The notes beneath the pieces were generated by a model. The model did no database searches and was not told the DNA's origin. It saw only the letters and a list, made by a program, of their open reading frames with translations. From Tenacibaculum ovolyticum DSM 18103 (lineage in GTDB: Bacteria; Bacteroidota; Bacteroidia; Flavobacteriales; Flavobacteriaceae): a stretch of 64,000 bases of DNA. Positions within the stretch are counted from its first letter, which is position 1, and each line of letters begins with the position of its first letter. Positions 34,403 through 43,467 of this stretch are shown here, piece after piece. The position numbers and the translations under genes were made by a program. The DNA lies in NCBI RefSeq assembly GCF_000430545.1, contig NZ_KE387163.1:402439-466438 (forward strand), in the 5' to 3' direction.

Positions 34403-35547
34403 TATTCGCTAATTAGCGTTACAGTCATTGTTTGATTATGTAATTGACAATTATTTTCTCCATTAAACGGGGCTATCTCTCCATAAGAATAAAACCCGCA
34501 AAAGGTGGTTTGATTACCAATAACCTCTATTACCTCTTCTACCTCTTCTTCTACTCTTTGATCTAACACTAGTTTTCTACCAATACAACTAACTAAAATT
34601 GCCAATTGTGGTTTATTCTGTCTCAATTCATTTGCATTTATAGCTGCTATTTCTGCTGCATTAACAATATTATCTACATTAGTCATCATTAACTGTACTT
34701 TAGAATTTTCAAAAATATCTCCTGCTAATATCATTGAATTATCCTCTTCATTAATATTTAAAATTGTTCTAACAATAGACTGTTTATCATTTGTAGATTT
34801 TACTTTTAACGGATATAATAAAGCTGCTCCTGGTAATTCTTTAGAGTTCTCTCCTAAATATTTTTTGTATAAATCTAATGCTAATAAGTTATCTAGTTCA
34901 TATAAAATATTTCCTTTAGATTTTGTTACTATTCTTTCTGGACCAAAAGGTGTCCAACCTCCATTAATAGAAAAAGTTACTTCTAAAGATTCTCCATATA
35001 AACCTATCGCAACTATTTCTCCAGGTTTAGGGTTCTCATTATAAGACGATATCGTTTTCTCAAACCGTGCATCATCACCACATAAAGCACCTGTAATTAA
35101 CAAATTATCATTAGTAGCTGAATTCATTCCTTTTGTTAATTGACTACCATTTATAAAACTTCCTTCTGAAATAATAAATACATGCTTTAATCCTTCTTCT
35201 GAAAATTGATTAATTAATTCTTTACCAACTAAAAAACTATCTATTTTTGAATCTAAACTTGAATCTAAAAAATTGGTAGTCTTTATTACAAAATTACTTT
35301 TCTCAAATTCAATAGCTGTGATAGTTATAGTATTTTCATCAATAGATTCTGAAGAAATGTCTCCACAAGAAGAGCCAAATACAATATGACCGTCTTTAAA
35401 AATAGTTCTTATCTCTTCATAAATAGTCTCACTTTCTAATAAAAATCTATTCCCAAAAACTAAAACCAGAGGTTCTTTAAGTTTTATTTCTTCTGATAAA
35501 TATTTCCAATCAGAATTATTTTTTCTTTTAAGTTGTAATGTTTTCAT
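34402..35547 (-). CDS. FIST-domain sensor protein
   Basis: This 381-residue soluble protein has FIST_N and FIST_C domains and nothing else. Family marks include the early LVLVFGNRFLLE and HIVFGSSCGDI (about 60-68), GALCGDDARFEKT (about 152), GEIVAIGLYGESL, and the C-terminal FCGFYSYGEIAPF-----CQLHNQTMTV. FIST domains are predicted to sense small ligands, such as amino acids, in bacterial signalling. It lies between the two kinases (20-nt and 1-nt overlaps), so it likely forms one complex with them. Its ligand is unknown. Confidence 0.9.
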   Translation of the reverse strand: MKTLQLKRKNNSDWKYLSEEIKLKEPLVLVFGNRFLLESETIYEEIRTIFKDGHIVFGSSCGDISSESIDENTITITAIEFEKSNFVIKTTNFLDSSLDSKIDSFLVGKELINQFSEEGLKHVFIISEGSFINGSQLTKGMNSATNDNLLITGALCGDDARFEKTISSYNENPKPGEIVAIGLYGESLEVTFSINGGWTPFGPERIVTKSKGNILYELDNLLALDLYKKYLGENSKELPGAALLYPLKVKSTNDKQSIVRTILNINEEDNSMILAGDIFENSKVQLMMTNVDNIVNAAEIAAINANELRQNKPQLAILVSCIGRKLVLDQRVEEEVEEVIEVIGNQTTFCGFYSYGEIAPFNGENNCQLHNQTMTVTLISE

Positions 35548-37642
35548 TTAATTCTTTTTTTATAGTAAAGTAAAAAGTAGTTCCTTTATTAGGTTCACTT
35601 TCTAACCAAATATCTCCCTCGTTTAAATCAATTATTTTTTTAACAATAGATAATCCAATACCTGTGGAGTCTTTTCGTTTATTTAATGAGTGAAATACTT
35701 GAAAAATTTTATCATGATATTTTTTTTCGATTCCAATTCCATTATCTTTTATAGAAAACTGATGAAAAGTTTTCTTTTCACTGTAATCTATCTCTATAAT
35801 GCCAAATTCTTTATCACTAAACTTAATAGCATTACTTAGAAAATTCTGAAACAATTGTTGAAACTTAGTTTTATCTCCTTTAACTGTAGGTAGTTTATTT
35901 AATATATTAATTGATATATTTTCAGGTATAAATAATATTTTTTTTAGATCATTTAAAGTAATATTTAAATCAACTTCTTCTTTTTCTTTTGTTTCTGAAC
36001 CAGCACTAGAGTATTCTAAAACATTAGAAATTAACTTTTCCATAGTTTCAAGTGTAGTACCAATTAAATCAAAATTATCAAGTGTTGGCTTATCAAGTTT
36101 ACCTTCATTATCTGCTTTAATCCAAGAAACTAAAGCGTCGATACTTCTTAACGGAGATTTTAAATCATGAGAAACAATATGTGCATATTCATGTAACTCA
36201 TCATTACTTCTTTCTAATTGATTTAAAAGTTTAATATTTTTTAATTCTATTATTTTTCTTTCTTTTATATTTATTGCACTTTTAAACTGCATAGAAACTA
36301 AACTAGCAATATTTTCTAATGTTTCTAAATGTTTTTCTCTGTAATGATTTTTTTCTTTATGCTCAGAATCTATAACACCTATAACCTTACCTTCACTTAT
36401 TATTGGTACTGATATTTCAGAGAAACGTCTTTCATCTTCTATGATATACCTATCATCTTTAGAAGTATCATTAACAATTTCTCCTTTTCCTGATTTTGCA
36501 ACACTTCCTACAATTCCTTTACCAATAGGTAAAGTATATTCGTTTATAATTTCTCTATTTACTTTTAATCTATAAGAAGCTATTTGTTCTAATTTATTAT
36601 TATTGTGGTTTACTAAATAAATCACACAATCTTTAGACTCTAAATACTTCGCTATTATTTTAGTTACTTCCGATGCTATTTCATAAATATTATCTCTTCC
36701 TAATATAGATTTAGCAAGATCATTTATCATGTCAATAATTAATGTTCTTTCTCTTTTTAACGTAATATCTTCAATAAGTGTTACATGATACTTTATTTTA
36801 CCATAAGAATCTCTTACAGCATTTACATTTGTTTTAGTCCATAAAACAGAATCATTTTTTCTTTTGTACCTTTTATTTATAACAAAATTATCAATTATTC
36901 CGCTATCCATTTTTTCAAAATGCTCTTTAGATAATTGAAAATCTTCTTTAAAACAAACGTTTTTAATTGTTAATTGTAAAAGTTCTTCTTGTGAATACCC
37001 TAGAAAATTTTGAAAAACACTATTGGTTTTCAAAAAACGACCTTGTTCTGTAAGTGTTATTCCTAATGATGAATTCTCTACAATTACATCTAACTCTTTT
37101 TTTTGTTCTTCTATTAGTTCAGTCGTTTTTTTTGACTCTGTTATATTTCTAATTATTCCTTGGGCTGCAATTTTTTTACCTTTTTTATCATATATTAAAC
37201 TAGCGTTTATTTGAACCCATTTAACCTCTTTCTCTTTAGTTAAAACTCTAGCAGTATAATTTGAAAAGGATCCTGTTTGATACAATGCATTAAAAGATTC
37301 AAAAGCATAAACACTATCTTCTGGATAAATAAGATTTACTACATTTAATTTTTCTTTTGAAATATCATACCCAAAAAACTTAACAGCTGTATCATTCATT
37401 TTAAGAACATTACCTGTTAAGTCCATTATTATATAAGAGTCATTGATATTATCAAAGACTCCTTTTAATTGTGATGATTTTTCTTTTAATAATCCTTCGA
37501 GTTTTAAATTTGTTTCTTTTAATTCTTCAGATATTGAATACAAATCTCTAGACTTATCTTCTAATATTTTTTCAGCTATTTTTCTTGCAGCTTTCTCTCT
37601 TTTTAGAGCTCTTTCTAGTATATCAATTTTGTTCTGACTCAT
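35528..37642 (-). CDS. PAS-PAS-GAF histidine kinase, probable H-NOX partner
   Basis: This 704-residue kinase has no membrane helix. It has a coiled-coil start (residues 1-60, ERALKREKAARKIAEKILEDKS), PAS domains at about 60-175 and 185-297, a GAF domain at about 320-455, a HisKA box with His492 (IVSHDLKSP) and a HATPase with NFLSNAIKFSD, DNGIGIEKKYH and GIGLSIVKKIIDL. It directly follows the H-NOX gene (1-nt overlap). Stand-alone H-NOX proteins generally regulate the kinase encoded beside them, so this is the likely NO-responsive kinase. Confidence 0.92.
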   Translation of the reverse strand: MSQNKIDILERALKREKAARKIAEKILEDKSRDLYSISEELKETNLKLEGLLKEKSSQLKGVFDNINDSYIIMDLTGNVLKMNDTAVKFFGYDISKEKLNVVNLIYPEDSVYAFESFNALYQTGSFSNYTARVLTKEKEVKWVQINASLIYDKKGKKIAAQGIIRNITESKKTTELIEEQKKELDVIVENSSLGITLTEQGRFLKTNSVFQNFLGYSQEELLQLTIKNVCFKEDFQLSKEHFEKMDSGIIDNFVINKRYKRKNDSVLWTKTNVNAVRDSYGKIKYHVTLIEDITLKRERTLIIDMINDLAKSILGRDNIYEIASEVTKIIAKYLESKDCVIYLVNHNNNKLEQIASYRLKVNREIINEYTLPIGKGIVGSVAKSGKGEIVNDTSKDDRYIIEDERRFSEISVPIISEGKVIGVIDSEHKEKNHYREKHLETLENIASLVSMQFKSAINIKERKIIELKNIKLLNQLERSNDELHEYAHIVSHDLKSPLRSIDALVSWIKADNEGKLDKPTLDNFDLIGTTLETMEKLISNVLEYSSAGSETKEKEEVDLNITLNDLKKILFIPENISINILNKLPTVKGDKTKFQQLFQNFLSNAIKFSDKEFGIIEIDYSEKKTFHQFSIKDNGIGIEKKYHDKIFQVFHSLNKRKDSTGIGLSIVKKIIDLNEGDIWLESEPNKGTTFYFTIKKELNENITT

Positions 37643-38181
37643 TAATCTTGATTAATAACAAATTTTACTTCAGTACCATCTTCTTTTATTTTTTCTAAAA
37701 CAATTGTTGCCGTAGCATTAAAGTGTTCAAATGTTTTATTCATTAAACCAAGACCAAAATGATGCATAGCTCTACTAGACTTGTAAATCATTACTAATGA
37801 TTTATCTTTTCTATCTTTAATTACAAAAGTAGGTAGCTCTGCTTCTGGATAAATTTTTCTTACCTCTATATGAATATGATCTTCAATAGAGGCTAGCATT
37901 TCTATAGGATCTTTATAAGTTGCCAAAAGACCTGGATAGCTCTTTTCTATAACGCTAAAAAAATGCTCTGCATACACTAATAATAAATCATCTATAGATA
38001 TAGCTGTGTTTTTACTTAAATTTTCTAGTAATTGTAACATTTCAGAAAAGCTGTAAGTTCCTATTGATGTATATATACCTTCAGATTCTAATGTTGATTG
38101 AGAAATAATTTTATCTACCATCTCTAAACCAAATTTATCTTCTACCAAGTCTAAAAATTCAGTAAAAACTATGCCTTTCAT
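37642..38181 (-). CDS. H-NOX haem nitric-oxide sensor
   Basis: H-NOX proteins bind NO through haem and control a partner kinase or cyclase. The 179-residue protein is the normal size for a stand-alone H-NOX. The haem ligand is probably His104 in HIHIEVRKIYPEAELPTF (His102 lies two residues before). The haem-propionate motif YxSxR is present as Tyr133-Ser135-Arg137 (IYKSSRAMHHFGLGL). It is the second gene of a tightly packed operon and overlaps the next kinase start by 1 nt. The organism also encodes NosZ and Nap, so it would meet NO. No distal-pocket Tyr assignment was attempted. Confidence 0.93.
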   Translation of the reverse strand: MKGIVFTEFLDLVEDKFGLEMVDKIISQSTLESEGIYTSIGTYSFSEMLQLLENLSKNTAISIDDLLLVYAEHFFSVIEKSYPGLLATYKDPIEMLASIEDHIHIEVRKIYPEAELPTFVIKDRKDKSLVMIYKSSRAMHHFGLGLMNKTFEHFNATATIVLEKIKEDGTEVKFVINQD

Positions 38182-38183
38182 AT

Positions 38184-38597
38184 TTAATATTTTTTTAATT
38201 CATTCATGCTCCAATAAGATAAAACTGTTTCTATTTTTTCAACATAGTCTTCATATTTTAAAGGTTTTAAAATATAACCAGAAACTCCAATTCTATAACA
38301 TTCTTCTAAATCTTTTTGATTATCTGAGGTTGTTAGAATCACTGTTGGAATGTGTTTTAAATCATCGTTATTTTTTAATATTGTTAAAAATTCTATACCG
38401 TTAATTTTTGGCATGTTTAAATCTAGTAAAATTAAATCAGGTAAACTACTTTTTTCTTCTAAAATCTCAAGTGCTTCTTCTCCATTTTTTGCTTCACTAA
38501 TATCATGCTTAAGTTCTAAGGATGAATTAGTTCTTTTCATTTTCATTATTTCAATAATGTTATCTTCAATCAGTAAAATGTTTAGTCTTTTTTTCAA
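38184..38597 (-). CDS. CheY-like response regulator, first gene of H-NOX operon
   Basis: This 137-residue single-domain receiver starts at TTG (complement of 38595-38597); no ATG alternative lies near the conserved LNILLIEDN. Asp59 (LLDLNMP) is the phospho-acceptor, with acids Glu11-Asp12, Thr89/Thr90 and Lys111 (ILKPLKYED). It has no output domain and ends in a short tail (WSMNELKKY). As a lone receiver it may act as a phosphate sink or bind a protein partner. It is 2 bp upstream of the H-NOX gene. Confidence 0.9.
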   Translation of the reverse strand: MKKRLNILLIEDNIIEIMKMKRTNSSLELKHDISEAKNGEEALEILEEKSSLPDLILLDLNMPKINGIEFLTILKNNDDLKHIPTVILTTSDNQKDLEECYRIGVSGYILKPLKYEDYVEKIETVLSYWSMNELKKY

Positions 38598-38629
38598 AAT
38601 ATATAGAATAATGGGGTTATTACCATAAA

Positions 38630-38654
38630 AATACCTTTTTATATAAAGGGTATT
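38630..38654. promoter_or_regulatory. Inverted repeat at the H-NOX operon promoter
   Basis: The arms AATACCTTTT (38630-38639) and AAAGGGTATT (38645-38654) pair with one G-T at the seventh position. It sits 33-57 bp upstream of the first start codon. Its ATAC...GTAT ends recall the inverted repeats at 15503-15525. It may be an operator, for example for the operon's own LytTR regulator. Confidence 0.35.
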
Positions 38655-38823
38655 AATTACATATGTTTAATTAATCTTTTCTATAGTTAAAATGCATCTA
38701 AGTGTAGATGAATAGTTTTCTTATTTAAAGAAATTTTATATAGTAACACTTTTAATAAAGTTCAAGGAAAATAGGAAGATCTTCTTATTATACTCTTTTG
38801 TTGTGTATATAAAAATAGTGTAA

Positions 38824-39204
<381 letters not shown>

Positions 39205-39216
39205 TATAACAATCGT

Positions 39217-39603
39217 ATGCAATGTCCTTGTAATTCTAGTAGAGCATATAATGAATGCTGTAAAAATGCACATCAAAATATTGAATCAGTAACAACTGCT
39301 GAATCTTTAATGAGATCCAGGTACAGTGCTTTTGTTTTAGCAAATATTAATTACCTACAAGAAAGTCATCATTCAACTACACGCCCTTCTAACAGAGAAA
39401 AAAAAGAAATTCTTACTTGGACTAAATCTGTTGAATGGATTAAATTAGAAATAATTAACACAACTAAAGGCTGTTATACTGATTTAACTGGTACTGTTGA
39501 GTTCAAAGCTTTTTTTATGGAAAATGGTAATATTGACATTATACATGAAAATTCTTCTTTTTGTAAAGAAAACAACCATTGGAAATACCTTAAAGCAAAT
39601 TAG
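39217..39603 (+). CDS. YchJ-family protein (SEC-C/UPF0225)
   Basis: This 128-residue protein has the YchJ layout: a metal-binding SEC-C motif at the start (CPCNSSRAYNECC, residues 3-15) and then AESLMRSRYSAFVLANINYL. The rest is an NTF2-like fold ending in HENSSFCKENNHWKYL. YchJ proteins carry a zinc site, and their exact job is not known. Normal length for a short YchJ. Confidence 0.9.
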   Translation: MQCPCNSSRAYNECCKNAHQNIESVTTAESLMRSRYSAFVLANINYLQESHHSTTRPSNREKKEILTWTKSVEWIKLEIINTTKGCYTDLTGTVEFKAFFMENGNIDIIHENSSFCKENNHWKYLKAN

Positions 39604-39672
39604 CATTTACTTACAAATTATTACTTTATTTATATTTTTTTAAAAAATTCAACAATGTTTTAAAAAAAAGTT

Positions 39673-39680
39673 TACATTTG
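39673..39680 (+). promoter_or_regulatory. -7 promoter element of the thr operon
   Basis: TACATTTG is a perfect TAnnTTTG match, 9 bp upstream of the leader-peptide ATG. Transcription would start only a few bases before the leader ATG. Confidence 0.5.
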
Positions 39681-39688
39681 CCGTAATA

Positions 39689-39793
39689 ATGTTAAACAAT
39701 AAAGGAAATATAAACTCATTATCTATCGTAAACTTTACGACAGCTATTGTGTACACTACAATTATTTCTATTACAATTATTATTACCCTTTAG
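39689..39793 (+). CDS. thrL: Threonine/isoleucine-rich leader peptide (attenuator) of the thr operon
   Basis: A 34-codon ORF lies 111 bp upstream of thrA. Its peptide (MLNNKGNINSLSIVNFTT, then AIVYTTIISITIIITL) has 6 Thr and 9 Ile among 34 residues, with the regulatory codons concentrated in the second half. This matches the Thr/Ile control peptides of enterobacterial thr attenuators. The stop (39791-39793) sits in a small ACCC-TTTAG-GGGT hairpin. A shared role in sensing charged tRNA-Thr and tRNA-Ile is inferred. The stretch 39604-39688 holds only promoter-like sequence. Confidence 0.75.
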   Translation: MLNNKGNINSLSIVNFTTAIVYTTIISITIIITL

Positions 39794-39825
39794 GGGTCTA
39801 CTTTACACATATAATCCAATCATCC

Positions 39826-39862
39826 TATTTATATTTTCAAAAGATTTGAAAACAGATAAATA
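39826..39862 (+). promoter_or_regulatory. Leader hairpin between thrL and thrA
   Basis: TATTTAT (39826-39832) pairs with ATAAATA (39856-39862), and TTTTCAAA (39834-39841) with TTTGAAAA (39845-39852), loop AGA. The small internal loop is one base on one side and three on the other. It could be the attenuator or antiterminator stem, but no clean U-tract follows at once. Confidence 0.45.
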
Positions 39863-39904
39863 ACAACTAAAATTCTATAATCAATTATTTTTATACCTTT
39901 TAAA

Positions 39905-42346
39905 ATGAAAGTTTTAAAATTCGGAGGCTCATCTGTAGCCAACAGTCAAAACATTACCAAAGTAGTTCAAATAGCATCTAATGCTGCTATTAAAGAAAAA
40001 GTCGCAATAGTTGTTTCAGCATTTGGAAAAACTACCAATAAATTAATAGCTTCAGCAAATAAAGCTGCTAACAACGAAGTTAATTACACCAACCTTTTTA
40101 AAGAAGTAAAACAGCATCACTTGCAAGTTGTTAATGATCTTGTAAATAAAAATACACAAGATGAAGTTTCGCAAAAAGTGAATACTTTATTTAGTCAATT
40201 ACAAACTCTATTAGAGGGGTGTTTTTTATTAAAAGAAGTAACTCCTAAAACCATGGCAGCTATAAGTGGGTTTGGAGAATTACTCTCTTCATATATAATC
40301 TCAGAAGTAGCAAAGAACAATTTAGATGCTACTTATAAAGATAGTAGAGAGCTTATTAGCACATCTAATGTTTTTGATAAAGCACAAGTAAATTTTAAAC
40401 TAACGAATAAAAATATTCAAGAATACTTTAATCAAAACCTGCATCAAATTACTGTTTTACCAGGTTTTATAGCAAAAGCAGAAAATGGTTTATCTACAAC
40501 CTTAGGTAGAGGTGGTTCTGATTATACTGCTGCAATTTACGCCGCAGCTTTAAATGTTGATGAGTTACAAATATGGACCGATGTTAGTGGAATGTTTACT
40601 GCAAACCCAAGTGTTGTAAAACAAGCTTTTCCTATACCAGAAATATCATATCAGGAAGCTATGGAACTTTCTCATTTTGGAGCCAAGGTAATCTACCCTC
40701 CTACTATACAACCTGTATTAGAAAGAGAAATTCCTATCGTAATTAAAAACACTTTTGAACCAGAAAATACAGGAACTTTAATTACCAAAGAAGCGAAAAG
40801 TTTAAATCTTGTAAAAGGAATTAGCCATATAGAAAATATTACCTTATTAACCTTAGAAGGTAGTGGTATGGTTGGTGTTTCTGGAGTTTCTAAACGTTTA
40901 TTTGAAACGCTTTCAAATAAAGACATTAATATTGTATTAATTACTCAAGCGTCATCTGAACATTCTATTTGTGTTGGTATTTATGATGAAGACGCAGAGA
41001 AAGCGACTAAAGCAATTAATGATGCCTTTGAAATTGAAATTGAACGTAAAAAAGTAAAACCTGTTATTGTAGAACAAGGTCTTGCTATTTTAGCTTTAGT
41101 AGGTGATAATATGAAAAACCATCAAGGTTTAAGCGGACAAATGTTTAGTGCTTTAGGTAAAAACAATGTAAATATTAGAGCTATTGCTCAAGGAGCTTCT
41201 CAAAAAAATATATCGGCCGTAATAGATAGTAACGACGCTAAAAAAGGGTTAAATACATTACATGAACAATTCTTTGAAGAAAAAGTAAAGCAACTTAATT
41301 TATTTGTTACTGGTGTTGGTAATGTAGGTGAACGTTTTTTAGCTCAAATACATCAACAGCAACAATACTTAAGAGACCATTTAAAAATGAATATTCGTGT
41401 TGTTGGTATTGCTAACTCAAAAAAAATGGCTTTTAATACAGATGGAATCGATTTAACTAATTGGAAAGATTTATTAGCAAATGGAAAACCGACAACTTTA
41501 GATGAGTTTTTTAACAGAACTAAAACATACAACCTTCGTAATTCTGTTTTTGTAGATAATACAGCAAATCAAAAAGTATCAGAAGTTTATGAAAAATATT
41601 TACGCACTAATATTGCCGTAGTTACCTGTAATAAAATAGCTTGTGCTTCTGATTTAGAAAATTACAAAACTCTAAAAAAAGTATCTAGAAAATACAATGC
41701 TCCGTTTTTATTTGAGACCAATGTTGGTGCAGGCTTACCTATTATTGACACGCTAAAAAACTTAATCGCTTCAGGTGATAGAGTTCATAAAATACAAGCT
41801 GTATTATCTGGTAGCTTAAATTTTGTTTTTAACAACTTTAATACTTCATCAACTTTTCATGATGTCGTTAGTGAAGCTCAAAAACAAGGATATACCGAAC
41901 CAGATCCTAAAATTGATTTAAGTGGTATTGATGTAGCTAGAAAAATATTAATTCTTGCTAGAGAAAGTGGATATGATTTAGAATTATCAGATATTGAGAA
42001 TAACTCTTTCTTACCTGAGAAAAGCTTAAATACGACTAATAATGATGATTTTTACGCAAGTTTAACCGAATTTGAAGCTCATTTTCAACAAATATTTAAA
42101 GAAGCTAACGATAAAAATTCTCGTTTAAAATATGTAGCTGAATTTTCTGATGGTAAAGCTAAAGTTGGCTTACAACACATCCCGTCAGATCATCCTTTTT
42201 ATAATTTAGAAGGAAGTGATAACATTGTATTATTTTTTACAGATAGATACCCTGTTAATCCTTTGATTATAAAAGGTGCAGGTGCAGGTGCTGATGTTAC
42301 AGCTTCAGGAATTTTTGCTGACGTAATTAGAATAGGTAACAATTAA
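39905..42346 (+). CDS. thrA: Bifunctional aspartokinase/homoserine dehydrogenase
   Basis: ThrA catalyses the first and third steps from aspartate to threonine. The 813-residue protein starts with the aspartokinase motif MKVLKFGGSSVANSQNI. It has GRGGSDYTAA (about 199-208), an ACT-domain region at about 300-460 (LITQASSEHSICV, NIRAIAQGASQKNISAV) and a homoserine dehydrogenase half from about 462 (LFVTGVGNVGERFL, Rossmann motif). Later motifs are VTCNKIACAS, ETNVGAGLPIIDTL and LSGSLNFVFN. Length equals other ThrA proteins (about 810-820). It heads the thrABC operon after a Thr/Ile leader. Confidence 0.96.
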   Translation: MKVLKFGGSSVANSQNITKVVQIASNAAIKEKVAIVVSAFGKTTNKLIASANKAANNEVNYTNLFKEVKQHHLQVVNDLVNKNTQDEVSQKVNTLFSQLQTLLEGCFLLKEVTPKTMAAISGFGELLSSYIISEVAKNNLDATYKDSRELISTSNVFDKAQVNFKLTNKNIQEYFNQNLHQITVLPGFIAKAENGLSTTLGRGGSDYTAAIYAAALNVDELQIWTDVSGMFTANPSVVKQAFPIPEISYQEAMELSHFGAKVIYPPTIQPVLEREIPIVIKNTFEPENTGTLITKEAKSLNLVKGISHIENITLLTLEGSGMVGVSGVSKRLFETLSNKDINIVLITQASSEHSICVGIYDEDAEKATKAINDAFEIEIERKKVKPVIVEQGLAILALVGDNMKNHQGLSGQMFSALGKNNVNIRAIAQGASQKNISAVIDSNDAKKGLNTLHEQFFEEKVKQLNLFVTGVGNVGERFLAQIHQQQQYLRDHLKMNIRVVGIANSKKMAFNTDGIDLTNWKDLLANGKPTTLDEFFNRTKTYNLRNSVFVDNTANQKVSEVYEKYLRTNIAVVTCNKIACASDLENYKTLKKVSRKYNAPFLFETNVGAGLPIIDTLKNLIASGDRVHKIQAVLSGSLNFVFNNFNTSSTFHDVVSEAQKQGYTEPDPKIDLSGIDVARKILILARESGYDLELSDIENNSFLPEKSLNTTNNDDFYASLTEFEAHFQQIFKEANDKNSRLKYVAEFSDGKAKVGLQHIPSDHPFYNLEGSDNIVLFFTDRYPVNPLIIKGAGAGADVTASGIFADVIRIGNN

Positions 42347-42428
42347 CATCCATAGTATAAAATTATACAAAAATCATATCAAGAAGGAAGCTTTAATACA
42401 GCAACCTACTTGTTTTAATTGTAAAAAA

Positions 42429-43361
42429 ATGAATTATATAAAAATATTTGCTCCTGCAACCGTTGCTAATGTTTCTTGTGGATTTGATTCGATGGGATTC
42501 GCTGTAGATACGATGGGTGATGAAATGACCTTCACTAAAACTACAGAAAAAGGAGTGCAAATAACAGAAATTACAGGTGCAGATGGTTTAAGTTTAAATC
42601 CTACAGAAAATGCTGCTGGTGTAGTAGCTTTAGCAATGTTAGCAAAGCATCCTGTTAATTTTGGTGTTAAAATAACCATGCACAAAGGTTTTTCACCAGG
42701 TAGTGGTTTAGGTAGTAGTGCCGCGAGTTCAGCAGGTGCTGCTTTTGGTGTAAACGAATTACTAAACAAGCCTTTTTCAGCATTAGAACTAACAAAATTC
42801 TCTATGTTAGGTGAAGAAGCTGCTTGTGGTACTCCAATAGCTGATAATGTAGCAGCAGCTGTTTATGGTGGTTTTGTTCTTATTAGAAGTTACGACCCTT
42901 TAGATATTATAAAACTACCAGTACCTGATGAATTACAACTGGTTGCTATTCATCCGCAGATTGAAGTAAAAACCAAAGATGCTCGTGAAGTTTTACCTGA
43001 TAGCGTACCTTTAAAGAGTGCAGTTACACAATGGGCAAATGTTGGTGGATTAGTAAGTGGCTTACACACCAGTGATTATCAACTGATAAGTAATTCTTTA
43101 ACTGATGTTATTGTTGAACCTGCTCGTAAACATTTAATTCCACATTTTGATTTAGTTAAAAGTGAAGCTATTAAAGCTGGTGCTTTAGGTGCAGGAATTT
43201 CAGGATCGGGACCAACTATTTTTGCTCTATGCAAAGGAGAAGAAGTTGCTAAAAAAGTACAAGCTGCTATACAAAATGCGTATGCTGATAAAAATATTGA
43301 TTTCACTTTGTTTTCATCAAAAATAAATACAGAAGGTGTTCGAATTTTAGATTCAAAATAA
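42429..43361 (+). CDS. thrB: Homoserine kinase
   Basis: ThrB phosphorylates homoserine with ATP to O-phosphohomoserine. The 310-residue GHMP kinase has the start KIFAPATVANVSCGFDSMGFA, the ATP loop GFSPGSGLGSSAASSAGA (about 93-110), and the third GHMP motif ALGAGISGSGPTIFAL (about 251-266). Normal length. It lies between thrA and thrC. Confidence 0.95.
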   Translation: MNYIKIFAPATVANVSCGFDSMGFAVDTMGDEMTFTKTTEKGVQITEITGADGLSLNPTENAAGVVALAMLAKHPVNFGVKITMHKGFSPGSGLGSSAASSAGAAFGVNELLNKPFSALELTKFSMLGEEAACGTPIADNVAAAVYGGFVLIRSYDPLDIIKLPVPDELQLVAIHPQIEVKTKDAREVLPDSVPLKSAVTQWANVGGLVSGLHTSDYQLISNSLTDVIVEPARKHLIPHFDLVKSEAIKAGALGAGISGSGPTIFALCKGEEVAKKVQAAIQNAYADKNIDFTLFSSKINTEGVRILDSK

Positions 43362-43467
43362 AATGATTTTTTGTTTAGAATCGAAATTACTTCGGCAATA
43401 AAAAACAAAATAATATTATAAAAAAACTACATTGCTAACTGCAATGCAACACACAAACAACACAAAA

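Noticed and set aside
37023-38404. Several plus-strand ORFs antisense to the H-NOX operon
   Set aside because: Their Phe/Ser/Leu-rich composition mirrors the Lys/Glu/Asn-rich coding strand; the opposite frames carry clear domain motifs.
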